A stretch of DNA of 52,833 nucleotides, taken from Polyangium sp. 6x1 (GTDB taxonomy: Bacteria > Myxococcota_A > Polyangia > Polyangiales > Polyangiaceae). Under the pieces are notes generated by a model, which was not told the origin of the DNA, did no database searches, and saw nothing but the letters and a program-made list of their open reading frames with translations. The stretch spans positions 1-52,833 of the forward strand of contig NZ_JARZHH010000077.1 of NCBI RefSeq assembly GCF_029946515.1, read 5' to 3'. Position 1 is the stretch's first letter. Each line of letters starts with the position of its first letter. Shown here one piece after another: positions 38,505-46,885 of this stretch. The position numbers were made by a program, and so were the translations under genes.

Positions 38505-39476
38505 TCAGACCTCCACCCAGCGCAGGTCTTTCCAGTGCATCGTGCCGAGCCCGCGCTCGTGGCCCATGCGCAGGTACGGGATCTCCTCGGGCGAACGGCC
38601 GATGAGCTGGCAGCCGTAGGCGTCGACGGCGACCTGATCCGTCGAGGCGAGCAGCGTGCGCATCTCCTTCGCGTCGGCGATGTTGCCGCCCTGCGGGCCG
38701 TTGCGCACGAGCACGCGCCAGGCGTCGACGATCGTGAGCGTCGGCTGCATGAACGTCGCGAGATCCGCGATGGAGACGTCGATGTTCTGGTGGAGCCGAT
38801 TTCTGCGCCCGCCGAGCGAGCCGTACCAGTTCTTCATCGCCCCCGTGTACTTCGAGAGGTTGTGGTGCTTGGCGATGGGGACGTTGATGACCTTGTCCGC
38901 GTTGATGAGCGGCGTGTAGACCGGCCACTCGTCGAGGACCTCGCCCTTGAGGCGCATGCCGCGGAAGCGATGCGCCGCCGGGAGCACGACCTCCGCGCCG
39001 ACGTCGTACGCGGCCTTCCAGATGCCTGAGCGCTGGAAACAGCGGTTCGGCTCGTTGCACGAGGCGTCCGTGACGACGACGCGCTTCGCGCCCGCGTCGT
39101 AGGCGAGCTTGACCACCTCGGCGACGACACGCGGGTTCGTGTTCGCCGCGTGGATCGGGGTGCGATCCCAGCCGACGTTCGGCTTCACGACGACGATGTC
39201 GCCGCGCGAGATGAAGCGGTTCATGCCGCCGAGCGCGGCGACCGCCTTGCGCACGAGCGCCTCGGGCTCGGCCTCGTTCTTCGCGACGACGAGCTTCGGC
39301 AGCTCCGCCGGCGCGTCCTTGAGCCGGTAATCCCGCGTCTGGGGCCGCTCCTTCGAAGGGCCCTCCACGATCGTGCCGCGATCGAAGCGCGTCTTCGCGA
39401 GGGCCGCGGCCCCGCCGAGGACGAGCCCTGCGGCGGCGAGACGCTCGATCATCTCACGGCGCGAAATGTTACGCAT
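38505..39476 (-). CDS. Tat-exported DUF362 protein
   Basis: A 323-aa protein. The N-terminus MRNISRREMIERLAAAGLVLGG has the twin-arginine motif SRREM, so a folded, cofactor-bearing protein is exported. The rest matches DUF362: VVKPNVGWD, VVVTDASCNEPNRCF, KHHNLSKYTGAMKN and VDAYGCQLIG. DUF362 proteins often sit near ferredoxins, and this one is coupled to the polyferredoxin. Its chemistry is not established. ATG 39476 has AGGAAAG upstream and a TGCTATCCG element 15 bases before it. Confidence 0.87.
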   Translation of the reverse strand: MRNISRREMIERLAAAGLVLGGAAALAKTRFDRGTIVEGPSKERPQTRDYRLKDAPAELPKLVVAKNEAEPEALVRKAVAALGGMNRFISRGDIVVVKPNVGWDRTPIHAANTNPRVVAEVVKLAYDAGAKRVVVTDASCNEPNRCFQRSGIWKAAYDVGAEVVLPAAHRFRGMRLKGEVLDEWPVYTPLINADKVINVPIAKHHNLSKYTGAMKNWYGSLGGRRNRLHQNIDVSIADLATFMQPTLTIVDAWRVLVRNGPQGGNIADAKEMRTLLASTDQVAVDAYGCQLIGRSPEEIPYLRMGHERGLGTMHWKDLRWVEV

Positions 39477-39592
39477 CGGAAGCTTTCCTACGGATAGCAA
39501 GGCCGCGCCGGAGGAACAAGCGGGCCACGCGTCGGAGAAAGCTAGTGGGCGTGGGAGGGAGCGTCGACGAGGATCGACAGCACAAACGGTAG

Positions 39593-41212
39593 CTATCGGC
39601 TCGGCGCGGGCGGCGGCGGCGGAGGCGGCGGAGGTGGCGGAGGCGGCGGAGGCGGCGGAGGCGGAGGGGGCGGGCCCACCGACGCGCTCGGCCCGGCCGC
39701 GGGCGAAGGCGAAACGGAGGCGGATCCCGCGGGGAGCGTCGCGCCCGACCCGGAGGACTTCACCTCGGCGCGGAGCTTTTCCCGTTCGTCGCTGCACGCC
39801 TTCTGTTCGGCGACGCAGCGATCGCGCTCCTCGGTGAGCTTCTTCAGCTCCTCGGCCCTCTTCTCGGCGAGGGCCTTCTGCTCGTCGCGCTCGTTTCCGA
39901 GGGCGACGCGCTGCTTGTCCCACTCGGCCTCGCGGCGCTTCCACTCGGTCTCGGCCTTCTCGGCGGTCTCCTCGCACGTCTGCAGGCGCGCGGCGCCCTG
40001 ATCGCGGAGCTTTTTGATCTCGATCGCGCAGTCGAGCTCGCTGCCCGACTCGCAGAGCTTCATCTGCGCGTCGAGCTGCTCCTCGCAGAGTTTTTTGTCT
40101 TTGCTCGCGGACGCCTTGCACTTGTCGACGTCCGTCATCGCGGTTTTGTAGGAGGCGTTGCAGATCTCGATCTGATCGAACTGCCGCGCGCCCTCGGCCC
40201 GCGCGCGCTCGAGCTCGGTCGCAAGCTTGAACGTCTCTCGCTTGGAAAAGGCGACGAAGGCGCCCGCGGCGGCGAGGAGCAGGAGCGCGCCCGCCGACAC
40301 GCGGAAGGCCTGGAGCGAGGCGCGTTGCTTCTGCCGCTGTCGCTCCTCGGCCCGGGCGATCTCGCGCTCCGGTTCGAGCAGGACGTCGAGCTCCTCGGCG
40401 AGCTCGCTCATCGCCGGCCGCTCGCGCGGATCGTGCGAGAGCCACCGCGCGAGCGCCCGATCGATCATCCCGCGCGCATCGCCCCGCACCTCGGGGAGCG
40501 TGCCGTCGGGCAGCGGGTTTTTCGCGCGGACCTCGAGCGCCTGTTCGAGGTCGTCCATCGTGTTCGCCGTGGAACCCGGATACCGATCCTCGCCGACGAG
40601 CGAGACGAGCAGCGTCGCGGCGAGGCAATACGTGTCCATCTTCTCGCTGATGGGCAGAGCCGCGAGGTTGCCCCGCATCGCGGCGAGCTGCTCGGGCGAG
40701 GCGTAGAGCGCCGTGCCCGCGACGAACGTGCCCTCGCGCTCCGCCGCGACGCCGAGGTCGAGCAGGATCGGGTGCACGCGCCCGCCGAACGTGGCGAGGA
40801 AGATGTTGTCCGGCTTGATGTCCTGATGCCGCAGGCCCGCCGCGTGCAGCGCCTCGAGGCCGCGGGCGATGGCGAGGACCACGTCGTGGGCCTCGCGCAG
40901 GCCGAGGGGGCCACGTTCGAGCCGCTCGGCGAGCGTCTCGCCGCGGTAGACGGGCATCGTCAGCCACACGTACTCGGGCGTCGTGCCGTGGTCCTTCATC
41001 TGGACGACGTGCGGGTGGCCGACGGTCGCCAGCATGACGAGCTCGCGCTCGACGTTGCGCCCGGCGAAGTGCGATCGGGGCAGGATCTTCAGCGCGACCT
41101 GGTGCTCGGGTACGTCCTCGCGCTGGGCGACGTAGACCTTGCCGAACATGCCGGCGCCGAGCAGGCGCTTCAGGCGGTAGACGCCGCCCACGACGTCGTC
41201 GATGGTCGGCAT
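39593..41212 (-). CDS. Ser/Thr protein kinase with coiled coil and polyproline tail
   Basis: About 539 aa from ATG 41212 (earlier in-frame GTG starts are possible). Kinase domain: Gly loop LLGAGMFGKVYVA, VALKIL with the ATP Lys, HQDIKPDN in place of HRD (a non-RD kinase), DLG in place of DFG, and GTALYASPEQ. The D residues are kept, so catalysis is possible. A transmembrane helix (SAGALLLLAAAGAFVAF) follows, then about 200 residues of Cys-containing coiled coil and a C-terminal run of more than 20 prolines before APSR. Possibly an envelope-facing kinase. It is divergent from uspA. Confidence 0.87.
   Translation of the reverse strand: MPTIDDVVGGVYRLKRLLGAGMFGKVYVAQREDVPEHQVALKILPRSHFAGRNVERELVMLATVGHPHVVQMKDHGTTPEYVWLTMPVYRGETLAERLERGPLGLREAHDVVLAIARGLEALHAAGLRHQDIKPDNIFLATFGGRVHPILLDLGVAAEREGTFVAGTALYASPEQLAAMRGNLAALPISEKMDTYCLAATLLVSLVGEDRYPGSTANTMDDLEQALEVRAKNPLPDGTLPEVRGDARGMIDRALARWLSHDPRERPAMSELAEELDVLLEPEREIARAEERQRQKQRASLQAFRVSAGALLLLAAAGAFVAFSKRETFKLATELERARAEGARQFDQIEICNASYKTAMTDVDKCKASASKDKKLCEEQLDAQMKLCESGSELDCAIEIKKLRDQGAARLQTCEETAEKAETEWKRREAEWDKQRVALGNERDEQKALAEKRAEELKKLTEERDRCVAEQKACSDEREKLRAEVKSSGSGATLPAGSASVSPSPAAGPSASVGPPPPPPPPPPPPPPPPPPPPPPAPSR
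39602..39672. repeat. Polyproline-encoding GGN microsatellite
   Basis: The plus strand is an almost pure run of GGC/GGA/GGT triplets (CCN on the coding strand) that encodes the kinase's proline tail. Such G-runs could form a G-quadruplex and change length between strains by slippage. Confidence 0.75.
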
Positions 41213-41534
41213 GACGACCACCGAGGGCGGGCTCGCGCTCTCGTGCGGCAGGGCACCGGCTCGCTGGGAGTCGTCCACGACGGTCACGGCGTAGGCGTGC
41301 ACGGTGACGGTGGCGCGGAGGTTCGAGCTCTTCACGGCGAGGACGAGCGTACCGCGATGCCTCCCCGCGCCGCGAGAAAGCAGCAGCGCGCCCCGCGCTG
41401 GCTCGGCGCGTGCAAGCCCCTCGGGCAGGACCTTGCAGCCGAGCAGGGAGGTGCCGCTCGGGGACGAGATCTCCCTGGTTGCGCGGCTCGGGGTGAGCCT
41501 GCAACCTGCGCTCCCCAAAGGAAAAGGAGCATTC
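41213..41534. other. Divergent intergenic region between kinase and uspA
   Basis: 322 bp that may include the kinase's true N-terminus if an upstream GTG is used. The plus side ends with a good ribosome-binding site (AAAGGAGC) for uspA. No repeat or hairpin stands out. Confidence 0.4.
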
Positions 41535-41966
41535 ATGACGACGGGAGCGAACGAGAAACTGCTGGTCCCCATCGACTTCGAAGCCGCCTCGGTGAAGGCG
41601 CTCGCGCTGGCCAAGGATCTTGCCGCCCGCCTCGGCTACCAGGTCGTGCTGGTGCACGCCTACCAGCTTCCGGTCTACACGTACCCGGGCCTCGAACCGA
41701 CGCTCCTGCCGGGGTTCCACACGGAGGTGATGGCGGCGGCGCAGCGCGCCGTGGATCAGCTCGCGCAGCAGGAAGGCGTGTCCGCGGTGCTGCGCGAGGG
41801 CGATGCCGCGACGGAGGTTCTCGCGGTGGCGGAGGAGCTCGGCGCGAAGATGATCGTCATGGGCACGCACGGGCGCACCGGCGTCGCGCACCTGATCCTC
41901 GGCAGCGTGGCGGAGAAGATCATCCGGAAGAGCCCGGTCCCCGTAGTGACCGTGCGGGCGGACTGA
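41535..41966 (+). CDS. Universal stress protein UspA family
   Basis: A 143-aa cytosolic ATP-binding stress protein. It begins LLVPIDFEAASVKALALA and ends with the ATP-binding signature GTHGRTGVAHLILGS (G-x2-G-x9-G-S), then VPVVTV, which marks the ATP-binding class of UspA proteins. Start ATG 41535 is preceded by AAAGGAGC. The gene sits 18 bases before a CDP-alcohol phosphatidyltransferase, so they may share a transcript. Confidence 0.93.
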   Translation: MTTGANEKLLVPIDFEAASVKALALAKDLAARLGYQVVLVHAYQLPVYTYPGLEPTLLPGFHTEVMAAAQRAVDQLAQQEGVSAVLREGDAATEVLAVAEELGAKMIVMGTHGRTGVAHLILGSVAEKIIRKSPVPVVTVRAD

Positions 41967-41984
41967 ACGACCCGGGGGGGCTTC

Positions 41985-42557
41985 ATGCCGCAGTACCGCG
42001 TCGCTGATCTCGGTCTCTTGCCGAACATCCTCAGCGCGCTCCGCCTGCCGCTCGCGGCGATCTTCCCGTTCGTCGTGGACGACGCGCGGGCCGCGCTCGC
42101 CGTGCTCTTCGCGGCCGCGCTGACGGACGTGCTCGACGGGTGGCTCGCGCGGCGCCGGGGCCAGCTCACGGCCGTGGGGGCGGTCGTCGATCCGATCGCG
42201 GACAAGGTCTTCGCGGGGACCGTGGTGGTCACGCTGCTCTACACCCGGCGCATGCCCCTGTGGGCGCCCTTTGCCTTGCTCTCGCGCGAGATCCTGGAGG
42301 CGCCGCTGCTCGTGTGGGTGCTCCTGAGCCCGCGGTTCCGCGGGGCGCGGCGTGCGGGGGCGCGGTCGAACGTGCCTGGCAAGCTCGCGACGTGCGTGCA
42401 GTTCGTCGCGGTGGTCACGGCGATCACGGCGCCGGAGCTCGTGGAGGGCGTTCTCGTCGCGTCGGCGTGCGCGGGGACCTTGGCGGGTGTGTCGTACTGG
42501 GCGCGTGAGATCGAGCGGGCGCGGAGGCTCGCGGGCGGGGCGCCGCGCGGCACCTGA
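41985..42557 (+). CDS. CDP-alcohol phosphatidyltransferase (PgsA-like)
   Basis: A 190-aa membrane enzyme that transfers a phosphatidyl group from CDP-diacylglycerol to an alcohol such as glycerol-3-phosphate. The family signature DG-x2-AR-x8-G-x3-D-x3-D is complete in DVLDGWLAR through VGAVVDPIADK. About five membrane helices are seen. PgsA (phosphatidylglycerophosphate synthase) is the best guess, but cardiolipin-type or other headgroup enzymes share the motif. It follows uspA by 18 bases. Confidence 0.87.
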   Translation: MPQYRVADLGLLPNILSALRLPLAAIFPFVVDDARAALAVLFAAALTDVLDGWLARRRGQLTAVGAVVDPIADKVFAGTVVVTLLYTRRMPLWAPFALLSREILEAPLLVWVLLSPRFRGARRAGARSNVPGKLATCVQFVAVVTAITAPELVEGVLVASACAGTLAGVSYWAREIERARRLAGGAPRGT

Positions 42558-42642
42558 GGCCCGAGGAGCCCCTTCGCGCGTGGCGCCCGCCCATGTAACG
42601 TTCGCTTCGACTTCCGAAGCGCCTCCTCGGCCAGGACGAACG

Positions 42643-43596
42643 ATGCGACCGAACGTGATCCTCGCGCTCTCCAGCGTGATCCTCGGGCTCTTGCCGGCTT
42701 GTTACGCGGGCGCGCATGCGCGGTCCTACGAGCCCGCGCGCTCCTACGCCGACATGGACAGGGAGAGCGCGAACGAATCGATCGTGGTCGCCAGCGGCGC
42801 GGAGTCAGTTGAGGAGTCGCTCACGCAGAGCGGCGGCGATGAAGACGGCATCTCGCTCGCGAGTACGCCGGGCAGCCTCGCGCTCGGCCTGCGCCCGGCG
42901 GAAGCGAACGCGGCCCCCGCGCCGCCCCCGCCGCCGCAGTCGCCGCCCGGCAAGAAGAACGAGGCGCCCGCGAAAGAGGCGCCCGCGGGCGGGGAAGGGA
43001 AGCCACGCGCCGAGACCACGGGCAAGCAGCTCGAAGGCGACGGCACGGTGGCCGTCATGCGCGCGCCGATGCTCGTCTACACGGCCCGCGTGAACATGGC
43101 GGTCTACGAGGTGAAGAGCTCGCTCGGCGAGGTCGAGTCGCTCGCGCGGAGCCTCGGCGGTTTCCTCGCGCGGAGGAACGATACGTCGATCACGATCCGC
43201 GTGCCGGCCGCCCGTTTCGACGAGGCGATCCGGCGCATCGAGAAGCTCGGCGACATGCTCTCGCGCGACGTGCAGGTCGAGGACGTGACCGAGGAGTACC
43301 ACGACACCGAGATCCGCCTGAAGAACGCGCGCGCCGTGCGCGAGCGGCTGGAGCAGCTCCTCGCGAAGGCGACGAAGGTCGAGGAGTCGATCCAGATCGA
43401 GAAGGAGCTCGAGCGCGTCGCCGAGACCATCGACCGGCTCGAAGGGCGCATGAAGTTCCTCCGGGATCGAGCGGCGTTCTCGACGATCACCGTGACGTTC
43501 CAGCCGCAGAGCTCGGCCGAGCTCGGCAAGCGTCGCTTCAACCTGCCCGTGCCCTGGATCTACGAGCTCGGCCTCGGCCGGTTGCTCAGCCTGTGA
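42643..43596 (+). CDS. DUF4349-type envelope lipoprotein
   Basis: A 317-aa protein with signal and lipobox LLPAC (ATG 42643, AGGA upstream). A linker of about 120 residues is Pro/Glu/Ala-rich. The C-terminal DUF4349 part (YTARVNMAVYEVKSSLGEVESLA, FLARRNDTSITIRVPAARFDEAI, then a Lys/Glu coiled coil DTEIRLKNARAVRERLEQLL) matches this family of membrane-associated proteins of unknown function. The family usually has a C-terminal membrane helix; here the end is short and less hydrophobic. Its stop overlaps the next GTG. Confidence 0.82.
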   Translation: MRPNVILALSSVILGLLPACYAGAHARSYEPARSYADMDRESANESIVVASGAESVEESLTQSGGDEDGISLASTPGSLALGLRPAEANAAPAPPPPPQSPPGKKNEAPAKEAPAGGEGKPRAETTGKQLEGDGTVAVMRAPMLVYTARVNMAVYEVKSSLGEVESLARSLGGFLARRNDTSITIRVPAARFDEAIRRIEKLGDMLSRDVQVEDVTEEYHDTEIRLKNARAVRERLEQLLAKATKVEESIQIEKELERVAETIDRLEGRMKFLRDRAAFSTITVTFQPQSSAELGKRRFNLPVPWIYELGLGRLLSL

Positions 43597-44072
43597 CGGA
43601 GCCCCAAGTGCGATCTCGATTTGCCTGCATCGCGGTGTTCGCCCTGCTCTTCGCCTCGGCCTGCCGTCCCTTCGAGCCGGCCACGCCGCCCGGCTTCGTG
43701 GAGCTCGAGGATCGGTACGGCCGCAGCGAATACCGCGCCACGACGGCCGACGGCGTGGTGCTCGGCGTCCGCGCGTTCGACAACGATCCCAAGGGCGAGC
43801 GCGCCTTCTGGGTGCGCGCGCTCGAGAACCGCATGCGCGACATGGGCGGCTACGCGCTGCTCGAAAAACGCGAGGTCAAGGATCGCGCCGGCCTGCCGGG
43901 GACGCAGCTCCGCTTCGGCCACGACGAGGGCGACGAGCCGTACCTCTACTACCTCACGATCTTCGTGACCGACGGCCGCGTGTTCGTCCTCGAAGCGGGC
44001 GGGGCGCGGCCGCAGATGCAGCGGCTCGCCGAGCAGATCGACTGGTCGGTGAAGAACTTCCTCCATCACTGA
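43593..44072 (+). CDS. Small exported lipoprotein-like protein
   Basis: A 159-aa protein of unknown function. GTG 43593 overlaps the DUF4349 stop as GTGA. The N-terminus has a hydrophobic segment ending LFASAC (relaxed lipobox). The mature domain is beta-rich (YRATTADGVVLGVRAFDN, EPYLYYLTIFVTDGRVFVLEAGG) and resembles serine-protease-associated or secreted stress-type small domains, though I cannot name a family. Coupling with its neighbour suggests a shared envelope process. Confidence 0.7.
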   Translation: MTEPQVRSRFACIAVFALLFASACRPFEPATPPGFVELEDRYGRSEYRATTADGVVLGVRAFDNDPKGERAFWVRALENRMRDMGGYALLEKREVKDRAGLPGTQLRFGHDEGDEPYLYYLTIFVTDGRVFVLEAGGARPQMQRLAEQIDWSVKNFLHH

Positions 44073-44809
44073 TGGGGCCTCCCGCGCGCGCGCGACGCGC
44101 CTTGCTTGCGCTCGGCCCCTTTGCTACCTCGCGTCTGGTGCGTCACCTCCACTCGTACGGCCGAAGGCTCCTTCGCCCGCGGCCAAGGTCGCTCGCCGGC
44201 GCCGCGTTCCTCTTGCCCGCGCTCCTCGCCGCGCCGGCCTTCGCGCACGGCGGGGCCGTGGCGGGCCCGCCGATCGAGGTGCCGGCGCCGCCGCCGGGCG
44301 ACGGCGCGACGGCGCTCGGCATCCTGAAGGACGTCGAGGCGAAGGCCCAGGATCCGCGCTCGAAGAAGGCCGTCGCGGACGCGATCACGCGCGCGAAAAA
44401 GTCGCTCGAACGGGCGCACGGCGCGCGCGCGTCGGGGGACGCCGCGCACGCCCGGATCCTCGACGGGGTCGCGCTCGAATGGGCCGAGACGGCGCGGGAT
44501 CTGCTCCGCGCGGCGGAGGCCGAACAGGCGGGCGCGGCCGTGGCCGAGAAGGCGAAGGAGGCCGGGTCGCAGGCCGAGCGCGCGCGCGCGCTGCTCGAAG
44601 AGACGCAGGCCCGCAGAGGCCGCGCCGAGGCCGAGCTCGAGCGCGCGACGGCCGAGGAGAAAGAGGCCCGCGAGGCCGCCGCGAAGGCCGAGGAGGCGCG
44701 CGTCGCCGCCGGCAAGGGCAAGGACAAACCGGCCAAGAAGGACGACGCCAAGGCCCCGAAGAAGGCCGGCGGCGCGGCCGCGGTCCCCAAGAAGGGGAAG
44801 GGGAAGTGA
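44072..44809 (+). CDS. Exported helical protein with basic tail
   Basis: A 245-aa protein. It overlaps the previous stop (TGATG at 44070). An Arg-rich N-terminus precedes a hydrophobic stretch SLAGAAFLLPALLAAPAFA, a signal peptide with AxA cleavage. A GTG at 44138, preceded by TGCTACC, could be a better start. The mature part is Ala/Glu/Arg-rich coiled coil of about 130 residues with a Lys/Ala/Pro tail. The helical pattern suggests a periplasmic spacer or binding protein. The next gene encodes an OmpA-like protein that starts at its stop. Confidence 0.65.
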   Translation: MGPPARARRALLALGPFATSRLVRHLHSYGRRLLRPRPRSLAGAAFLLPALLAAPAFAHGGAVAGPPIEVPAPPPGDGATALGILKDVEAKAQDPRSKKAVADAITRAKKSLERAHGARASGDAAHARILDGVALEWAETARDLLRAAEAEQAGAAVAEKAKEAGSQAERARALLEETQARRGRAEAELERATAEEKEAREAAAKAEEARVAAGKGKDKPAKKDDAKAPKKAGGAAAVPKKGKGK

Positions 44810-45969
44810 TGAAGCGAATGCTCCTCGTGGCGCTCGTCGCGCTCGCCTCGGCGTGCGCCCCGGTGCCGCGCCCGCCGATCCTCTCGGAGGTCGATGCCGT
44901 GCAGCAGGGCGCCGCGGCGAAGGAGGCGCAGGACCTTGCGCCGCTCGCGTATGCGCGCGCCGAAAAACACAGGAAGGAAGCGCACGCCGCGTACGAGGCC
45001 GGCGACGTCGCGGGCGCGCAGCTCCACGCTGAGTGGGCGCTCGCCGCGTACGCGCACGCCCACACGCTGGCCCGCATCGCGCGCGCGGAGACCGACGCGA
45101 AGAGCACCGAGGCCGAGCTCGCGGCGCGACAGGCCGAGCTCTCGTCGCTCGACGGCGAGCAGACCCGCGCGACGGCCGAGGTTGCGGCGCTCGAAGCCCG
45201 CATCAAGGTCGCCCGCGACGCGCAGCCCGTCGCGCCGTCCGGCCCCGCGGATGCAGCGCGCGAAAAAGCCCGCGTGGCCGCGGCGCGCTCGCTCGCCCTC
45301 GAAGCGCGCATGCTCTGCACGGCGGCGCGCCTGCTCTTGCCCGAGGTCCCGGCGCCGAAGGCGGACACGCCCGCGCCGATCGGCGCGCCGACCCGCGAGG
45401 CGCTCGTGACCGAGCTCGACGAGGCGGACCTCATCGTCAAGAAGCTCGACGAGTCGCTCGCGCAATCCGGCCCGGCGCCGATCGATCTCGCGACGCGCGC
45501 CCGCTCGAGTTGCCTCTCCGCGCTCACGGGCATGCGCCGCGCGATGACCCCGGTCACGCGCGCGCCCGGCGCGGGCGACGCGCTCCTCGGCGAGATCTCC
45601 GCCACGCGTGCGTTCTCCCCGTCGCGTGACGATCGCGGCATCGTGGTCACGCTGCGCAACCTCTTCGCCGGCGACAAGCTCACGCCGGCGGCGACCGAGC
45701 AGATCACGCGGCTCGGCAAGCTCGCCGCGGCGAACCCGCGCTTCCCGCTCGCGGTCGTCGTGCACCAGGACAAGGAGCCCTCGGCGAAGGAGCAGGCGGC
45801 CGTGAAGGCGCGCGCCGACGCCGTCGCGGCGGCGCTCAAGGGGGCGAACGCGCCGCGGGTCGACGTCGTCCTCGCGGGCGCGGCCTCGCCGGTCGTCGAT
45901 CCTGCGGGCAGCGATCGGGCGCGCAACGCGCGCGTCGAGATCGTCTTCGTCACCCCCGAGACATTCTAG
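44809..45969 (+). CDS. OmpA-like lipoprotein with helical N-terminal domain
   Basis: A 386-aa protein with signal and lipobox LASAC (ATG 44809, TGATG overlap with the previous gene). Residues about 40-110 are Ala/Glu helices rich in YARAEKHRKEAHAAY and AGAQLHAEWALAAYAHA, like the DUF4398 domain that precedes OmpA domains. The C-terminal 90 residues (VVTLRNLFAGDKLTP, the LGKLAAANPRFPLAVVVH strand, then DRARNARVEIVFV) match a diverged OmpA/MotB peptidoglycan-binding fold ending in NxRVEIV. It likely tethers the outer membrane to the cell wall. Confidence 0.8.
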   Translation: MKRMLLVALVALASACAPVPRPPILSEVDAVQQGAAAKEAQDLAPLAYARAEKHRKEAHAAYEAGDVAGAQLHAEWALAAYAHAHTLARIARAETDAKSTEAELAARQAELSSLDGEQTRATAEVAALEARIKVARDAQPVAPSGPADAAREKARVAAARSLALEARMLCTAARLLLPEVPAPKADTPAPIGAPTREALVTELDEADLIVKKLDESLAQSGPAPIDLATRARSSCLSALTGMRRAMTPVTRAPGAGDALLGEISATRAFSPSRDDRGIVVTLRNLFAGDKLTPAATEQITRLGKLAAANPRFPLAVVVHQDKEPSAKEQAAVKARADAVAAALKGANAPRVDVVLAGAASPVVDPAGSDRARNARVEIVFVTPETF

Positions 45970-46011
45970 TAGCATGCAGCCGCGCGCGTCGTTTTCGCGC
46001 ATGAGGTCCCG

Positions 46012-46872
46012 ATGCGTTCGAGCTGGCTCGCTTCCCTGATCGCCCCCGCCGCCTTCGTGGCGACGCTCGCTGCGTGTGAAGACAACAGCAAGGAGCAGGA
46101 GCAGGCCGCGGGCTACGTGCTCGAAAAGCTCGTGCCCGTCGCGAACGAGGACGCCGCGCAGGTGCGCCGTGGCCTGCCCGAGGGCGCGAAGAAGCTCGGC
46201 GAGGTCGTCGACGCCGATCCCGGGGCGAACCTCGTCGCGCTGCAGAAGGCCATCCGCGGCGCGCGCGCGTCGGTGAAGGATCTCGACATCGCGAAGAGCA
46301 CCTTCTTCACCTTCGTCGACACGACGGGCATCGCGCTGCGCAGCGAAGCGGATCCGGATCTGCTCGCGCAGAAGTCGGTCCTCTCGTCGTTCCCTTCGCT
46401 GAAGAAGGCCCTCGATCCGAACGCGGGCGTCGTCGAGGCCTGGGGCGAGATGCAGGAGATGCGCGGCGTGCGCACGGGCCCCGACACGCAGTGGGTCGCG
46501 GCGCATCCGGTGAAGGACAAGGAAGGCCAGGTGAAGGGCATGTTCGTCACCGGCTGGTCCTTCCGGCGCTTCGCGCTCCGCCTCGAGGAGACGGCGAAAC
46601 GCGAGCTGCTCGACCGCGCCGCGCGCGAGAAGCAGAAGAGCGTCCCGATCGTCTACGTCTTCCTCGTCCGCGACGGGAAGGCCTACGGCGCGCCCGTCAC
46701 GCCCGACGTCAACGCGCAGGCCGTCGAGGGCCTGGATCTCGCGAACAAGACGCAGAGCGGCCCCTTCCGCGGCCCCGTCGAGATCACGAAGCGCTCCTAC
46801 GGCGTCGCGGCCCAGCGCGTGCCCGATCTCGGCGAGGGCACGATCCTCGCCGTGATCGCCTCCTCGGTCTGA
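46012..46872 (+). CDS. Lipoprotein with sensor-like (Cache-type) domain
   Basis: A 286-aa protein. Signal peptide with lipobox TLAAC (ATG 46012, GAGG upstream). The mature part begins with helices, then DIAKSTFFTFVDTTGIALRSEADPD and WVAAHPVKDKEGQVKGMFVTGWS, a PAS/Cache-like alpha-beta sandwich that often binds small ligands outside the membrane. No signalling output domain is attached, so it may act as a binding partner. It follows the OmpA-like gene by 42 bases. Confidence 0.7.
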   Translation: MRSSWLASLIAPAAFVATLAACEDNSKEQEQAAGYVLEKLVPVANEDAAQVRRGLPEGAKKLGEVVDADPGANLVALQKAIRGARASVKDLDIAKSTFFTFVDTTGIALRSEADPDLLAQKSVLSSFPSLKKALDPNAGVVEAWGEMQEMRGVRTGPDTQWVAAHPVKDKEGQVKGMFVTGWSFRRFALRLEETAKRELLDRAAREKQKSVPIVYVFLVRDGKAYGAPVTPDVNAQAVEGLDLANKTQSGPFRGPVEITKRSYGVAAQRVPDLGEGTILAVIASSV

Positions 46873-46885
46873 CGCTTGGTTCGTC

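Noticed and set aside
39602-39672. GGN run as a regulatory repeat or array
   Set aside because: It is in frame with the kinase on the minus strand and encodes its proline tail.
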